64,000 nucleotides of DNA from Amylostereum areolatum (lineage: Eukaryota > Basidiomycota > Agaricomycetes > Russulales > Stereaceae): assembly GCA_012932865.1 (NCBI GenBank), contig SAXG01000007.1:434001-498000 (forward strand). Direction: 5' to 3'. This document shows, one piece after another, positions 1 to 11,004 of this stretch. Under the pieces are notes generated by a model that searched no databases, was not told where the DNA came from, and saw only the letters and a list, made by a program, of their open reading frames with translations. The translations under genes and the position numbers were made by a program. Numbering within the stretch: position 1 is the stretch's first letter; each line of letters starts with the position of its first letter.

Positions 1-246
1 GAGTGTACGCCTATTATCAGCACTTGTAAACCTGCGTTGACTTTGTTAGCATGGAGGGATCACAATCATGAATCATGATCAGGCAATCCAGACAACACAG
101 CGGCGGGGCGATGCACAAGGTGTCGTCGCAGGAGGTCGCATCTATTCTACCGCTAAACAGGCGCCTGGACTCACGACACTCCAGAGTCCAGCCTCATGGT
201 CTGGCGGCGATGTCGTACATGAACACTCGCATCCATCTCATTCTCT

Positions 247-911
247 GACTACAACTGGGAAGCCAGGCTTATTCCCGTCAGCGCGAACGAGGATGTGTTC
301 GCTGCGATCAAGGCGGACATAGATAGTCTTCCGCTAACGCAGAACGGACCTCAATACGCGTACTTACTTTCCATCATAGGTGATAAGGGATCAGGTCGAA
401 TCCACGCACTGGATAGTCCTGGCGATGCAAACCTGGTCCCTGAGACTCCTTGCGCGGTCTTCAAGAAAGTACAGGGCTACGGACGTCCATACTATACATC
501 AGGTATTCGGATACTAGAACCTAGTCCAAAAGGAAGAGCATACGAACCCCGACATTTCGTGTGGATTTCATTCGTCCGCGTGTGGTGCGAGTACATGCAT
601 AGTACTAATGCGACGCTCTAGGTAAGCCGGAGGACTTGAGGCTATCGACGATCAAGCCTCGAGAACGATATATTAGACGTGTACACAAGGCTATGCCATG
701 TATCTCCACTGTGGGACCCTTGCTCAAGGCTTTCTGGCCAAGAACACAGAGTCTCAAAGACGTCGAAGGTGCCGGTGAGGGGTCACTTAGACGGCGCAAG
801 TTCAAGTTCTTGATACTCGCTTGCCTTTCAGAGGGCTGTCGTCGGAATTTTAGTCGGTTAAAAGAGGAGGAATATTTTTTCAGTGTTTCTTCAGGCTCTA
901 GTGATAGTTGA
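247..911 (+). CDS. Doubtful hypothetical gene, probably two exons
   Basis: I do not recognise the product. A frame open from about 247 to 571 gives a plausible globular segment, and after a possible intron ending in a CTAG near 621 a second open frame runs to the stop at 909-911. No clear start codon or signal is visible. One short stretch (residues encoded by 286-336, reading FAAIKAxxDSLP) resembles exon 3 of the aldo/keto reductase at 31.2-32.9 kb in both protein and DNA, but nothing downstream continues the reductase. It may be a small real gene or a relic assembled from pieces. Confidence is low. Confidence 0.25.
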
Positions 912-1339
912 ATAATGCTATCATAAGTCCATTATATGGTGACATCGTCGATGAGATTCAGAATCGCGTCGCCGCGATGATATCACGTGCCCTATTTTCT
1001 CATCAGCTGATGCGATGCTACCGCAGCTTCCGCTCGGAAAAAAATCAAGTCAGAGCCGTGTGTTACTGTGTACTTGTAACTTACAGTTATACTTCTACCA
1101 GTGCATGTCTGATTCCTTTCCATCTTGGTTCCTTCGCCCCGGTGCACGGAATCCAATCCATGCGGACTCATATTTCCTTCTCGCACAACTTTCCGCTCAC
1201 AACTGATAGCCCCGGCGTAGGGCACTTTCCGTGTTAGCGCTAAGCGCTCTCGGAACGGACGCGGAAAGGGGCATACTATAGTGCCATTTTCCCTATTTAA
1301 TCGCCCAAGAACATCCCCACATGCTCCTTTAGACGAACC

Positions 1340-2722
1340 GTGGACATAATGGACCACCATGACATCTATCGCGAGCAACTCACTGGCCTTCACCGTGGAC
1401 ATGCTCTCTGGGAGCCCGACATTCACGAGCAGCAGGTCGAAATCGGCGATGTGGGCTTCGTCAATCGGGGCCGCTTTGAACGGCTCTTCAATGTGTATCT
1501 ACCCCGGGACCATCGCTCTCATACGCTGGGCGCCCCCGAGGACTTTGTACCCCTCGCCCCGATTCCGACGGTCGAGCTAGCGCTGCCTCCAGGCGATTAT
1601 TGTTCGGCCAGCGTGGAGTGCGAGGCGTTGAACGTTGGCGCGCAGATTGCCGCGTAAGTGGTGTAGTGGTCGTGTCCTTTAATTACCTCTGGTGTTAACA
1701 GGACTTTGGGGACAGGACTCGAGGCTCAGGCTCGGGATCAGGCTCAGCACGGGCGTCGTTCAAGTGCCCGGGTAGACAAGGCGCCGTATTATCGCTACCG
1801 TTCGAGGGAACCAGGAAAGACGCCAGGGTGTTAACCCCTCTTCGCACTCACATCCTGAAGAATTGCCATTCCTGGTTCGCGTTCGCTCAAGCCCAAAGAA
1901 TTGGAATCCGAAGCATGGAAGATATCATCCTGGTAACTGGCTTCGACCTTGGGGAGTCCTGCGCCCTCGCGGCGTTCACTACTGCCCAGCCCGATGCCGA
2001 ATTTGTTTTCGACGCCTCGCTACCTGTCGTGGGCAGCCCTGCTCTCCGGTGGACGGCGCATCAACACAACAGTTCAGGCGTGCGTTACAACTATGGACCT
2101 CAAACAAATGTACGTGTTGCTTTTCGTGTGGGTCTAGGCGCGATACTGATCGCTCTGGGCAGCACGTACCAGAAGCAAAACAATGTCTCTTCGTCAGAGG
2201 CTACCGCGCCAAAGGCAGGGCCTCATCCCCGATCGTCCAGGAAGCAGGAATGATGGTGCGAGTCCGTCTCTTGCTATCGTCATTCGTCGTTTGGGGCTCA
2301 TGTGCTGTTTAGTTCCGCGATCCTGTTGTCGCCGTGCTGGATTACGTTCTGCAGGTACGATGTTTATTCGTGTTCAAGAGTCCATAGCCTTATGTGTATG
2401 CCCATTTCTTGTAGAGGTTTCCCCATGCGGAGCTTGCCATCGCCCACGACGACGATCTCAGAAACATTCATATCGATCATATGTCCTCCAAGCCCTCTCA
2501 ATTTCGAGCCCAAGGTCATCTCAGTGCGGCGAATGTCATAAAACACCTCGAGGGTATATATGGAACGACGCCGGTGGACGGTTCGTCTTGGTTAATCCAG
2601 ACCATGTTTGCAATTCATCTCACGTCGTGGTCTTCGCCTTCTACATTAACAGTGCAACCTTCCCGGAAGGTCGTCCAGCTAATCGACGTTTTTATGCATT
2701 GTGGAGAAGCTGGCAGTACTAA
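1340..2722 (+). CDS. Agaricomycete-specific hypothetical protein (HALWEPD-type)
   Basis: This looks like a lineage-expanded basidiomycete protein of unknown function. The N-terminus carries a recognisable block (HALWEPDIHEQQVEIGDVGF, then RFERLFNVYLP), followed by a basic, Cys-containing segment (SFKCPGRQGAVLSLP) and a region with EDIILVTG. I read an intron from about 1653 (GTAAGT) to an acceptor GGACAG before GACTCG, another starting GTACGT near 2109, a third from GTGCGAGT to TTTAG near 2311, and a fourth beginning GTACGA at 2353. The last firm exon reads FPHAELAIAHDDDL. The stop is uncertain: either shortly after about 2560 or, with one more intron, at 2720-2722, which would overlap the next gene. 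No enzyme motif or signal peptide is seen. Confidence 0.65.
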
Positions 2723-5700
2723 ACAACCTGGTGAAGACCCGCGCAATGGATCTACACCCTTATCGAAGTCACAGCATCCAGGCTCACGGCGCAACGGCAA
2801 GTACGCCTGCACCACCTGCCAGAAACGGAAAACAAAGGTATAAGATATACACGCCCTCTAGAGGGTTAAGGATTCTCACCCTACATCTTGATAGTGCGAG
2901 CCTAGAGGTGATGGCGTCCCCTGCCAGTCTTGCCAGATCCAAAACGTAGCGTGTAGTTTTGTTGCTCACGCCGAAGGCGTCGACGTCCAGCGCATAGCCC
3001 CGCGTCCGGAAACGAACCGTCGGGAGGTGCGAAGGGAGAAATATGCACCTCAGGCCTGCACTTCCTGTCGGCAGCGGTGCGTACTCCTCGGTCCATCTGC
3101 ATGTTTCTTACACCGAAACATCCCGCCCAGGAAATCAAAGTGCGATGGTAATCAGCCGGTATGTGGACCCTGTGTGCAACGGGGATGTGAAGTATGTCGC
3201 ACTTGATCTCGCCTTTGATTTATGCTCACCGTGACTTCTTTCAACCTTCTTAGAAACAGTGCACCTGGGGCGCCAATGGGACTGCAAACTCCGCCTGCCC
3301 GAGTGTAGTTGTCCATTCTCTACAGCAGAAAAACGCGGCATTGGAAAAACGTATCGCGATGCTCGAAGCTCGCATCGCATCTCCAACAGAGGCAGCCTCT
3401 CAAGTTGATCTCTACGAGGACAACTCTTCCCCTGTCGTGTTCTCCACGTCCAGGTTTGGGGCGGGTGTTAAAAAGCAGGAGCCGGATGATCCAGATATCG
3501 AGCAGTTGACAGCGCCCATGAACCATTTGCACGTTTGTATTGCTTCTTGCAGTGCGCGTTCATCCGTCTCACATGTTCAACAGCTCCGGGACGACGACCT
3601 CCAGTTATTTGGCCCTACCTCGATCCTCCGACTAGCTCCTCGAAAATTAGAGCCACTACGAACCTCCCGTGAGAGGGAGATGGAGGAGTCGACGTATGTA
3701 TTGTATGGCCACACCGAAATCGATTGGGCACGACACCTACCATCGGATGTATGCTTGTCCCAATATGAACACGACAAGTAAATGTCCTTTGTAACAGACT
3801 TCGTCGCACGGCTAACGTATAGTAGGCTTCTCTACCTATTTTTCTATTGCTTTAGTTCGTGGTGCCTACGAGTTATCCCCGAGTCGTTCCTTCGGGATAT
3901 GCACTGTGCCCTAAGGCGCCCCAAAGACCTTCCAGTGCCCCGGACGACACACTACTCACCAATGCTGCACAACGCTATTCTTGCTTTATCAGCGGCCTTT
4001 TCCGACGTTCCAGCAGTCAAAGCCCCAGGTGCGCGCAAGCGGTTCGCGGACAAGGCCATGGAATGTCTTGAATCGGAGGGCGAACGACCGAGCATGAGCG
4101 CCGTCCTGGCTTTATCAATTCTCTCGAACTACCATTCTTCACGGGGGTCTCCGACGCTTGGATACATATACTTTGGTCGGTAGACCTCCCTACATCGTCT
4201 CCCGGTGTCTCTGATGGTTGGTTTTGGGCAGGTATCAGTGCTCGAATAGCTCAATCGCGTAAGTTTCATTTCTATATGGGCCAATGTTTAGTTAGCTGAT
4301 CACCATGTATGTACAGTCGGCTTGGGCATAGACTGTACCAAGTGGGTTGAAGATGGCGTCATCTCAGAAACTGATATGCAAGATAGGAACTGGGTGTTTT
4401 GGGCGACATTTTGTCAGGTATTTTGTCGACGTCGGTTATCGTCGTTCCTTGCTTATATCGTTGGTTCCAGGACACCTGCTTCTCCCTCTACGTGGGCCGC
4501 GACTTCGGAGTGCATTCGGTGGTAGATTATGGCCGTATCCCCATTCCTTTTAGCGATGTCAACCCTGGACGATGGCCTTGGAACGACGGCCCAGAGCAAC
4601 GTCCGAGTTATCTTGGAGAGACGTTTGCTTCAGCCTGCAAGTTGATGGTGATAGCGAGGGAAATTGTCGACGTCGTGTTCGTGCAGCCTACGCAGCTGGC
4701 CGCCTTACCTGTCCTGAGATGTTTTCTACTCAGGTCCAACTTTACTCGGCTCAGTGTTCGCCAAGATGCCAATGACGAGGACATCCGGAAGATGGAGTAT
4801 GTTTCCATTTCCAGCTCTACTCGCCTGCTCTTGCTCACCCTGCGTCGTAGCCTCAAGCTAACCCAGTGGAGAGAGAACACTCCCGCTGAGGTGGGCGTAT
4901 CTGAGCGCAACTCGACAGGACTTCCCCACCAGCTCATGCTTTCCATGGCGTACTACTGGCTCGCTATCGTCCTTCACCGTCCCTTTTACTGCCGCAAACC
5001 CGTCAGAGACCAGCAAGGGTTCGAAATGGACCATGTTAAGGCGAGTCGTCCTCGCTTCCGTATCTATACCACTTACTTATTATACGCACTAGATATGCAA
5101 TAAGGCGGCGGTTGCGATCATGGATCTCGCCAAAAATTGGCAGAACCTCTACAGTCTTCGCTTCGGCCCTATAACCTTCGTTCAAGTCGTCCCTGCCGCC
5201 GGCACGGTCTTCATTCTCGACGCGTTGCAAGCTGCTTCCTTCGGTCCCTCTCCTTCTTTGGAAACAGCTTGTGAAAGGGTTGAGTACACCATCTCTTGCC
5301 TGCGGAGCATCGGGGAGTCATTCGTAAGCGCCGGTGGCATGGCCGACATTCTTCAAAGTCTTCTCGACCACCAAGTGATGATGCGACTCCAACGGTGGCA
5401 AGAACAACTTCCGCTGGGGCCTCTCCCCGCGATGGAACAAGAGTACTACATGGCACAATGGTCACCCCCGGGCAGGCTCCTTGGGACAGTCAATACTATA
5501 ACACGCCTTTGCACCCCGTGAACACAACATACCCCTATCAACAGACGCAAGACCTCCACAGCCACCCGCAAGGTCCCGGTCCAGGAGTGGTGGAATGCGC
5601 AACTGGGGTACCAACCAGTATGGATTCAGCACCGAGGCAGCCAATATAGGTTTCCCGGGCATAAACATGCACGGAGGCGTAGGCATGCAGCTGGGTAGCG

Positions 5701-5850
5701 ATGGTGCATTCGCAAGTAATCCTTTCACGACGCTCGCTGCGGGCGAGTCGGAATTTCCTGGATATGATCAAGGTGCAGATACCGCAGGAAGAGGAGAACC
5801 AGGATCGAGACGATACATACATACAGCAAGGGTTCGCATCGTTTGGTTGA
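2694..5850 (+). CDS. Fungal transcription factor with two tandem Zn2Cys6 clusters
   Basis: Probable nuclear DNA-binding regulator. From the ATG at 2694 the protein reaches a first binuclear zinc cluster, C-x2-C-x6-C-x8-C-x2-C-x6-C (CTTCQKRKTKC...), split by an intron, and about 35 residues later a second one, C-x2-C-x6-C-x6-C-x2-C-x6-C (CTSCRQRKSKC...), split by two introns. A short coiled coil follows (LQQKNAALEKRIAMLEARI). The middle of the protein matches the fungal-specific transcription factor domain (Fungal_trans, PF04082), with WCLRVIPESFLRDMH, YSPMLHNAILALSAAFSD and LGLGIDCTKWVEDG. The C-terminal tail needs at least two frame changes after about 5465 to stay open; one frame ends DDTYIQQGFASFG at 5848-5850. 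Target genes cannot be inferred. About eight introns. Confidence 0.85.
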
Positions 5851-6653
5851 TTTAGCCGGGTGTGGTCCTCGCTGTCCTGTTGGATCTTGTGTTACACCAT
5901 TTGGAATCAAATTGTGATAGCTAACTGCATGAAACGTGGTCCGGCCGGATGGCATAGTAATACCCGTTGCAGCAAGAAATCTCCGACTTCGAACTCATCT
6001 CTCTACCGAGGTGTCCTCTCTCAAGTCCTCTCTTCCCCGTTGGCGCTGTAAGTGAGTGCCCCAATCTTTCCCAAGGTTGTTATTCACACAGCCTCAAGGC
6101 CTCATCTTGCCATTCAATCCCGTTCGTCGAACCGCAACAACACACCTGTGGTCTCGTGGATGTGATGCGCTTTTGTTCGAATCGTCAAACCTATTCAGTG
6201 GAGGCACTGGAGCGGTCGTTATCGGCGTCGGCGTCTGATAACACATCGGGTGGAAAGTTCGTTGGGAGCATGCTTGACGTTTCGTGGGTAAACTTCTGCT
6301 GATGATGATAGCGAACTATCAGGAAGCACGAATGCTATAGGAGTTTGTGGAATCAGTGGATCACAGATACCAGGGCAATTCCTGCTACCAGAGTAACCAG
6401 ACGCTACGTGCTCCTACGCCCCAGGCTCGGCGAACTCTCACATCTTTCTTTGTAACATCCACGACATCAGATGTGGTTCGCGATGTAGATTTGGTATAGG
6501 TTGATCTTCAGCCAGGAGACAGTGTTTAAGGCCATAAATACCACCCCCGGGCGGGGAATCCCCTCAGGATCAAACATCCTTCCGTGCACTCCTTCTCTCT
6601 TTCTATTTTTTGTTTTATCATTTTACCCCCTCAACCTCACCTTTCCTTCGCCA
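5851..6653. other. Intergenic region with promoter of the membrane-protein gene
   Basis: No convincing gene. A TATA-like CATAAATA lies near 6533, about 120 bp before the start codon of the next gene, followed by a pyrimidine-rich leader. Confidence 0.4.
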
Positions 6654-8027
6654 ATGCCTCTCGATGAAGCGGGTATGCACCGCCTCGGTCTCGGGTTCAT
6701 CTACAGGATGGTGCCCGTAATAACCGTCTCCATCCTTTACGGTAAGCTTCATACACCCAACACTTCTGCACAAGGTAGCTGACATCCAACAGGCATATAC
6801 ATCGCTATCTTGTGCGTCGCCACACGCGGTCTGTTGTAAGCATACCACCCTCTAATACGCCATTTGCCTATGCTCAATGACTTTGTCGGTAGCCAACGAG
6901 GAATGAAGAACCGTGCAAACGCCATCATCCTCTTCGTTCTTTACCTCCTCTTCTTCCTCAGTACATCCCTCTGGGCGCTCGAGCTCGCGCAACTCATCGG
7001 GCTGGACGAGATCCTCCTCTCTTCAGACGGCCTCTCCACCGACCCTTTGTTCAACCGCTTTTACGCGCTCGTCGCGCGCGAGACGAAGATCACGGGCGTC
7101 CTTTTCGAATGCCAGGTAAGTACTCTATAGGCGTTCCGTGCCGGCTCCAATTCGCGTCCGAATCCATCGCCTCACCGTGTCAAACGCTTTTTCCAGATGA
7201 TCATCGGGGACATCCTCGTCATATGGCGCGCCAGCGCCATATGGCACGACCGCAGGATTGTCGTGTTGATTCCTCTGTTCTGGTGGGGCCTGATGATTAG
7301 TGAGCTACTTTAAAGTGCAGGTCGTGTTGCTTAGCCGCACTTACGCTCCGTGCCCGCCTCAGTCAACATGATCGTCCACGCGACGTTCTGCAGGTCGGGC
7401 GTCTCCAGCACCGATTACACCAAACTCTGCAAAGTGACGGACGTGTCCGCGCCCGTGCTGTCCATCGTCACGAACGTGTCCGTCATGTTGCTCACGCTGC
7501 TGAAAGCATGGTGAGTTTTTCACCGTCGGCGGGGGTTCGTGTTTCATATCTGCGCGATGCTCACGCCGTGCCGACCCTGGCAGGCTGCTACGGGAAATGC
7601 TCGTGGACGCCTTCCGGAAGAAGAAAAACAACAAGATATTCTCGCTCTTCGTCCTCCTCATCGAGTCCGGAACGCTCTATGTCATCATGCTGGTGCGTCT
7701 CTGCGTTCCCCGCTGCCCGTGCTCTGCGCTCTGTCCCGCATGCTAAGCTAAGCCCTCGCGTCTGATCAGATCGCGGACCTCCTCGTCACGTCGTTCGTAA
7801 CCGGGGGCCCAGAGAGCGTCGGACGGATGATCGACTGCATCTCCGGCTACGCCACCGTCCAATTCGTCGTACGCATCCTCCCGCACGCTGTCTTCCCCTC
7901 CTCCCCGAAAACTCACGGTGCATGCCGCCCTCGCGTCTGCTCCAGGCAATATACCCAACGCTGATGCTCGTCGTCCTCCGCAACTCCGTCTGGAACGCGT
8001 CCGAGGATACCGACTCGTTCGGTGGTG

Positions 8028-8060
<33 letters not shown>

Positions 8061-8249
8061 GCCCTCACCATCAGCCGACTGCACTTCGCTTCGGGGCCGG
8101 GAAGAGCGACCACGCATTCCGTCGACGTCGAGCGTAGCATGCACTACGCCGTGCACGCGAACGCGTCCGAGGAGTCGCCCACCGCTGCCGCGTACCACGA
8201 CCCTCCGTCCGACGAAAAGAAGAGCTACTTCGGCGCGTTGGCGGTGTGA
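6654..8249 (+). CDS. Polytopic (about seven-helix) membrane protein, unknown function
   Basis: A multi-exon gene starting MPLDEAGMHRLG at 6654. Hydrophobic segments follow one another: MVPVITVSILYGIYIAIL, IILFVLYLLFFLSTSLW, an exon beginning MIIGDILVIWRAS, VVLIPLFWWGLMI, a segment around VLSIVTNVSVMLLTLL, IFSLFVLLIESGTLYVIML and IYPTLMLVVLRNSVW, each roughly one per exon. Topology resembles the many uncharacterised seven-helix proteins of agaricomycetes; I see no diagnostic GPCR motif. The soluble tail is Ser/Thr and Gly rich and ends SYFGALAV. The tail requires a one-base shift inside a GGC repeat at about 8027-8059, because the exon encoding NASEDTDSFGGG and the one encoding EALTISRLHF are in different frames. 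At least seven introns. Confidence 0.75.
8027..8059. repeat. GGC trinucleotide repeat in coding exon
   Basis: About ten GGC units preceded by GGTGGTGG. In one frame it gives poly-Arg, in another poly-Gly and in the third poly-Ala. The upstream and downstream parts of the host gene only join in frame as poly-Gly if one base is removed. Confidence 0.9.
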
Positions 8250-9098
8250 TTGGGTATGCTTTTCGAAGTTGGTCTTGTACTTATTCGTATCTTCGCAATT
8301 GTATGGTGTGCACTTCTGGTCGGTTGATTCGTGGAGGGTGCCGAGTGCCGCCAATGTATAGTAGTAGATGTACCAACCAGCATTCCCTGGGTTTCCGCGA
8401 TGGAGGTCCATTTCCAATTTATTCACGAATACATATCACACACCCGGGTCGAAGACACAAGATGCAGTCCCAGATGAACGCGCGTCTCCTCGAGCGTCGC
8501 ACAGTGAGCACGAACACAACGATTATATTGTATCGAAGCAAACGGTCCCCCTCCTCCCCGTAAGGAGGGGGAGAGGGGGGGTATTATCCAAGACATCCTA
8601 CCCGACCTCGACTTCAAAACGTCGCAAGCAAGGTAGGGAAAAAAAACAAGAGAGACGAATGTCAACGAACAACAAACAACAAACAACGAAAAGACGACGA
8701 GATAGCGGATAAGAATAGATAACTAGCTACAGTTGAGGAATGATATGGGGACCGAGACGTGAGGCGGCGACGGAGAGTCGCGATACGATATAATGCTACA
8801 GTGGGTGGTTCGGGAGAAGGGGGGCCTTGGGGGAGGAAAGCGTAGTGTAAGAAGGCAAAAACAGAAACACGAACGAGCAGGGGACGAGTGGGGGTGGTTT
8901 ATTGGAGAGAAATGCTACAGGGAGAATAAGCAGGGGGGGGAGAGGGGGTATTAGCCAACGTGGTAGGAAGGAATAGGGAGCAGATCCAAGGTTGCATAGC
9001 AGAATCAAGCGCAGACGAGCAGGCCGAAAACACGAACACGGGAAGCGAAGAAGAGAAATGGAACGGGGACGGAACGCAGAAACGTCGACGCATCCCCC
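8250..9098. other. Intergenic region between convergent genes
   Basis: Holds the 3' flanks of the convergent membrane-protein and HMG-box genes. It contains purine-rich, G-run-rich stretches (for example around 8560-8580 and 8930-8950) and no gene I can support. Confidence 0.5.
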
Positions 9099-11004
9099 TC
9101 AATACTCGTGCGTCTGCCCCTCGTCGAACTTGAACCCGTTCGTCCAGGCCGCCGCGATCGCCGACGCGGGATCCAACAGCGGACCGCCAAAGTCGGTTCG
9201 AGGCCCGTTGTACTCGCCCGGAGCCTCGATGCCGAACTCCTGCGAGGAGCCGTACATCTCCTGCGATCCCGAGGTAAAATCGTAGAAGACCGGGCCCTCG
9301 CTGTGGGGGAAATGGTTCGGGAGTCCTGGGAGGAGCTCGGCCTCGGGCATCGCGTGCGTATACGCGTGCAGCGACATGTCGTAGTCGAACTTGCCGTGTC
9401 CATGCGCGGGCGCGGGTGCGAGCTCGGGGACAGGAGGGGGGGCTTCGAAAGCGTGTTGCGGCTGAGGAGCCAAGATGGGGAGGGAAGAGTCCGACGGGGC
9501 GGGGGAGCCCGAGTAGATGGATGACGGCACGCTGGAGCCGGGCCAGTTGGGCGAGTCGGAGACCATGCCACTGTTCGGCGGGACGGGGTTGAACGCCTGG
9601 GAGGCATACGACCCGTTGTCCAACGGGGAGATGGTCGTGCTCGATGGCAAAGTCTGGTAAAGTGCGTGGACGTCCTGGAAACGCGACGGTGAGCTACGAT
9701 CGCGTGGAAAGAACTGCGGTGTGAACTCACGAAGGATCCGTCATTCTGTGAGGAGGGGTGAGAGTCGGGGAAGGGGCCGTTGTGGTACGCGGGGTTGAAC
9801 AAGGACATATTCATCTCCGGGAGGGGAGAGGGAGCGGAAGTAGGCATTGGGTAGTTGATAAAGTCGTTGAAGTCGGGGGTAACCCAGGCAGCTGAACCGA
9901 TGGGCTGAACGCTGGAAGGTCTGCGAGGAACTTGAATACGACCAAAGTCGAGAAATCCGAAATCGAGGGAGTCCTGGCGATGACCGAAAGGAGCGAAGGG
10001 AGGCGGAGGGAAGGATGAAGGGAAGGGAAAGGACCCGGGAAGTGGAACCGAGGACGGTCGGCGTGGGAGAGCCAGCGGTGGCATCGGCCCGGGGGAGTAC
10101 GGGGGCGGCGCCGGACTGTTGTCGGCCGTGGTCCGGTGCGTCGCGGGAGTTTCCGAGCGTACCCGATCGAGGCGCTTGACCGCCTCCTCGAGCTCCTCGC
10201 CCTTCATGCCCTCGAGCAGGAGCTGGGCGACCTCCTCGCAACGCTGCTCGTCCTCGGGAGCGACGGCGGTCTTCACCTTCTTCTCCTTGCTTCGGTTGTG
10301 CACGGGCTTGAAACGGTAGTTCGGGTACATCGCCTTGTGCTCGGCTTTTGCGTGCTTCGCCTTGATCTCCCACACCTTGCGTTCGTCGAGAGGGAGCGAT
10401 TGCCAACAGTTACCTGTCGGTGATACGGCGGGTCAGCATCGTTCGCGGCGACCTCGCCGTCGCAGGGCGACCACATCCCGCCGTTCACTGCCTCCGGCCA
10501 CGTAGCGCCGGGCAGGTTACGGATGATGCGAACTAAACCGGCGATGGTCGCGATAAAATCAAGTTCTCACCGATGATTCTCGAGAGCGAGGTGTGGTTGG
10601 TCTCTATCGTGCCCGGAACGTGCTTTTGACGGACGAAGTCGGCGCGGAAAAGCATGAAGGCGTTGGGGGGACGGGGGATGTAGCCCTGAGAACGGCGCTT
10701 GCCCTTGGGCTGGCGTTTGCGCGAAGGACTGGACGGTTTTTCGGACGGGGGAAAGAGCTTGGACTCGAACTCGATGTCGTCGTCCTTGTCGTCGGTTTCG
10801 GTTTCGAGAAAAGAGACGGGGGTGACATTGGGGGCGAAGGTGACGATGCGGGGAGTGGGGGTATATCGACCGAGCTTGGAGGACTTGAGGCCGGTAACTG
10901 CAAGTGTCTGCGTGAGATCGATGGGGGAAGAAGTCGGATGTGAAGATATACGCACGTTGGGCAGAAGAGCGTCTGCGCTTGTTGTTCAGGCGGGAGACAG
11001 GCAT
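9099..11004 (-). CDS. HMG-box transcription factor
   Basis: Sequence-specific DNA-binding regulator, presumably nuclear. Exon 1 starts MPVSRLNNKRRRSSAQR at 11004. Exon 2 carries a basic stretch (RKRQPKGKRRSQ) and then the first half of a MATA_HMG-type box: PRPPNAFMLFRADFVRQKH and TSLSRIIG. An intron of about 130 nt separates the second half, NCWQSLPLDERKVWEIKAKH, ending YPNYRFKP. The rest is a long Pro/Ser-rich tail (PAPPPYSPGPMPP, RRPSSVPLPG) with an intron near 9650-9730, ending EGQTHEY with the stop at 9099. Such single-HMG proteins in basidiomycetes often act in mating or developmental regulation, but nothing here fixes the role. The mating-type HD or pheromone genes are not next to it. 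Confidence 0.85.

Noticed and set aside
7743..8426. 227-codon minus-strand frame with a poly-Ala run
   Set aside because: Antisense shadow of the seven-helix membrane protein exons and their GGC repeat.
9005..10375. 456-codon minus-strand frame through the HMG-box gene
   Set aside because: The first half is the real HMG-box exon; past the intron at about 9730 it leaves the coding phase and becomes a Ser/Arg/Thr-rich shadow. The true last exon uses another frame ending at 9099.
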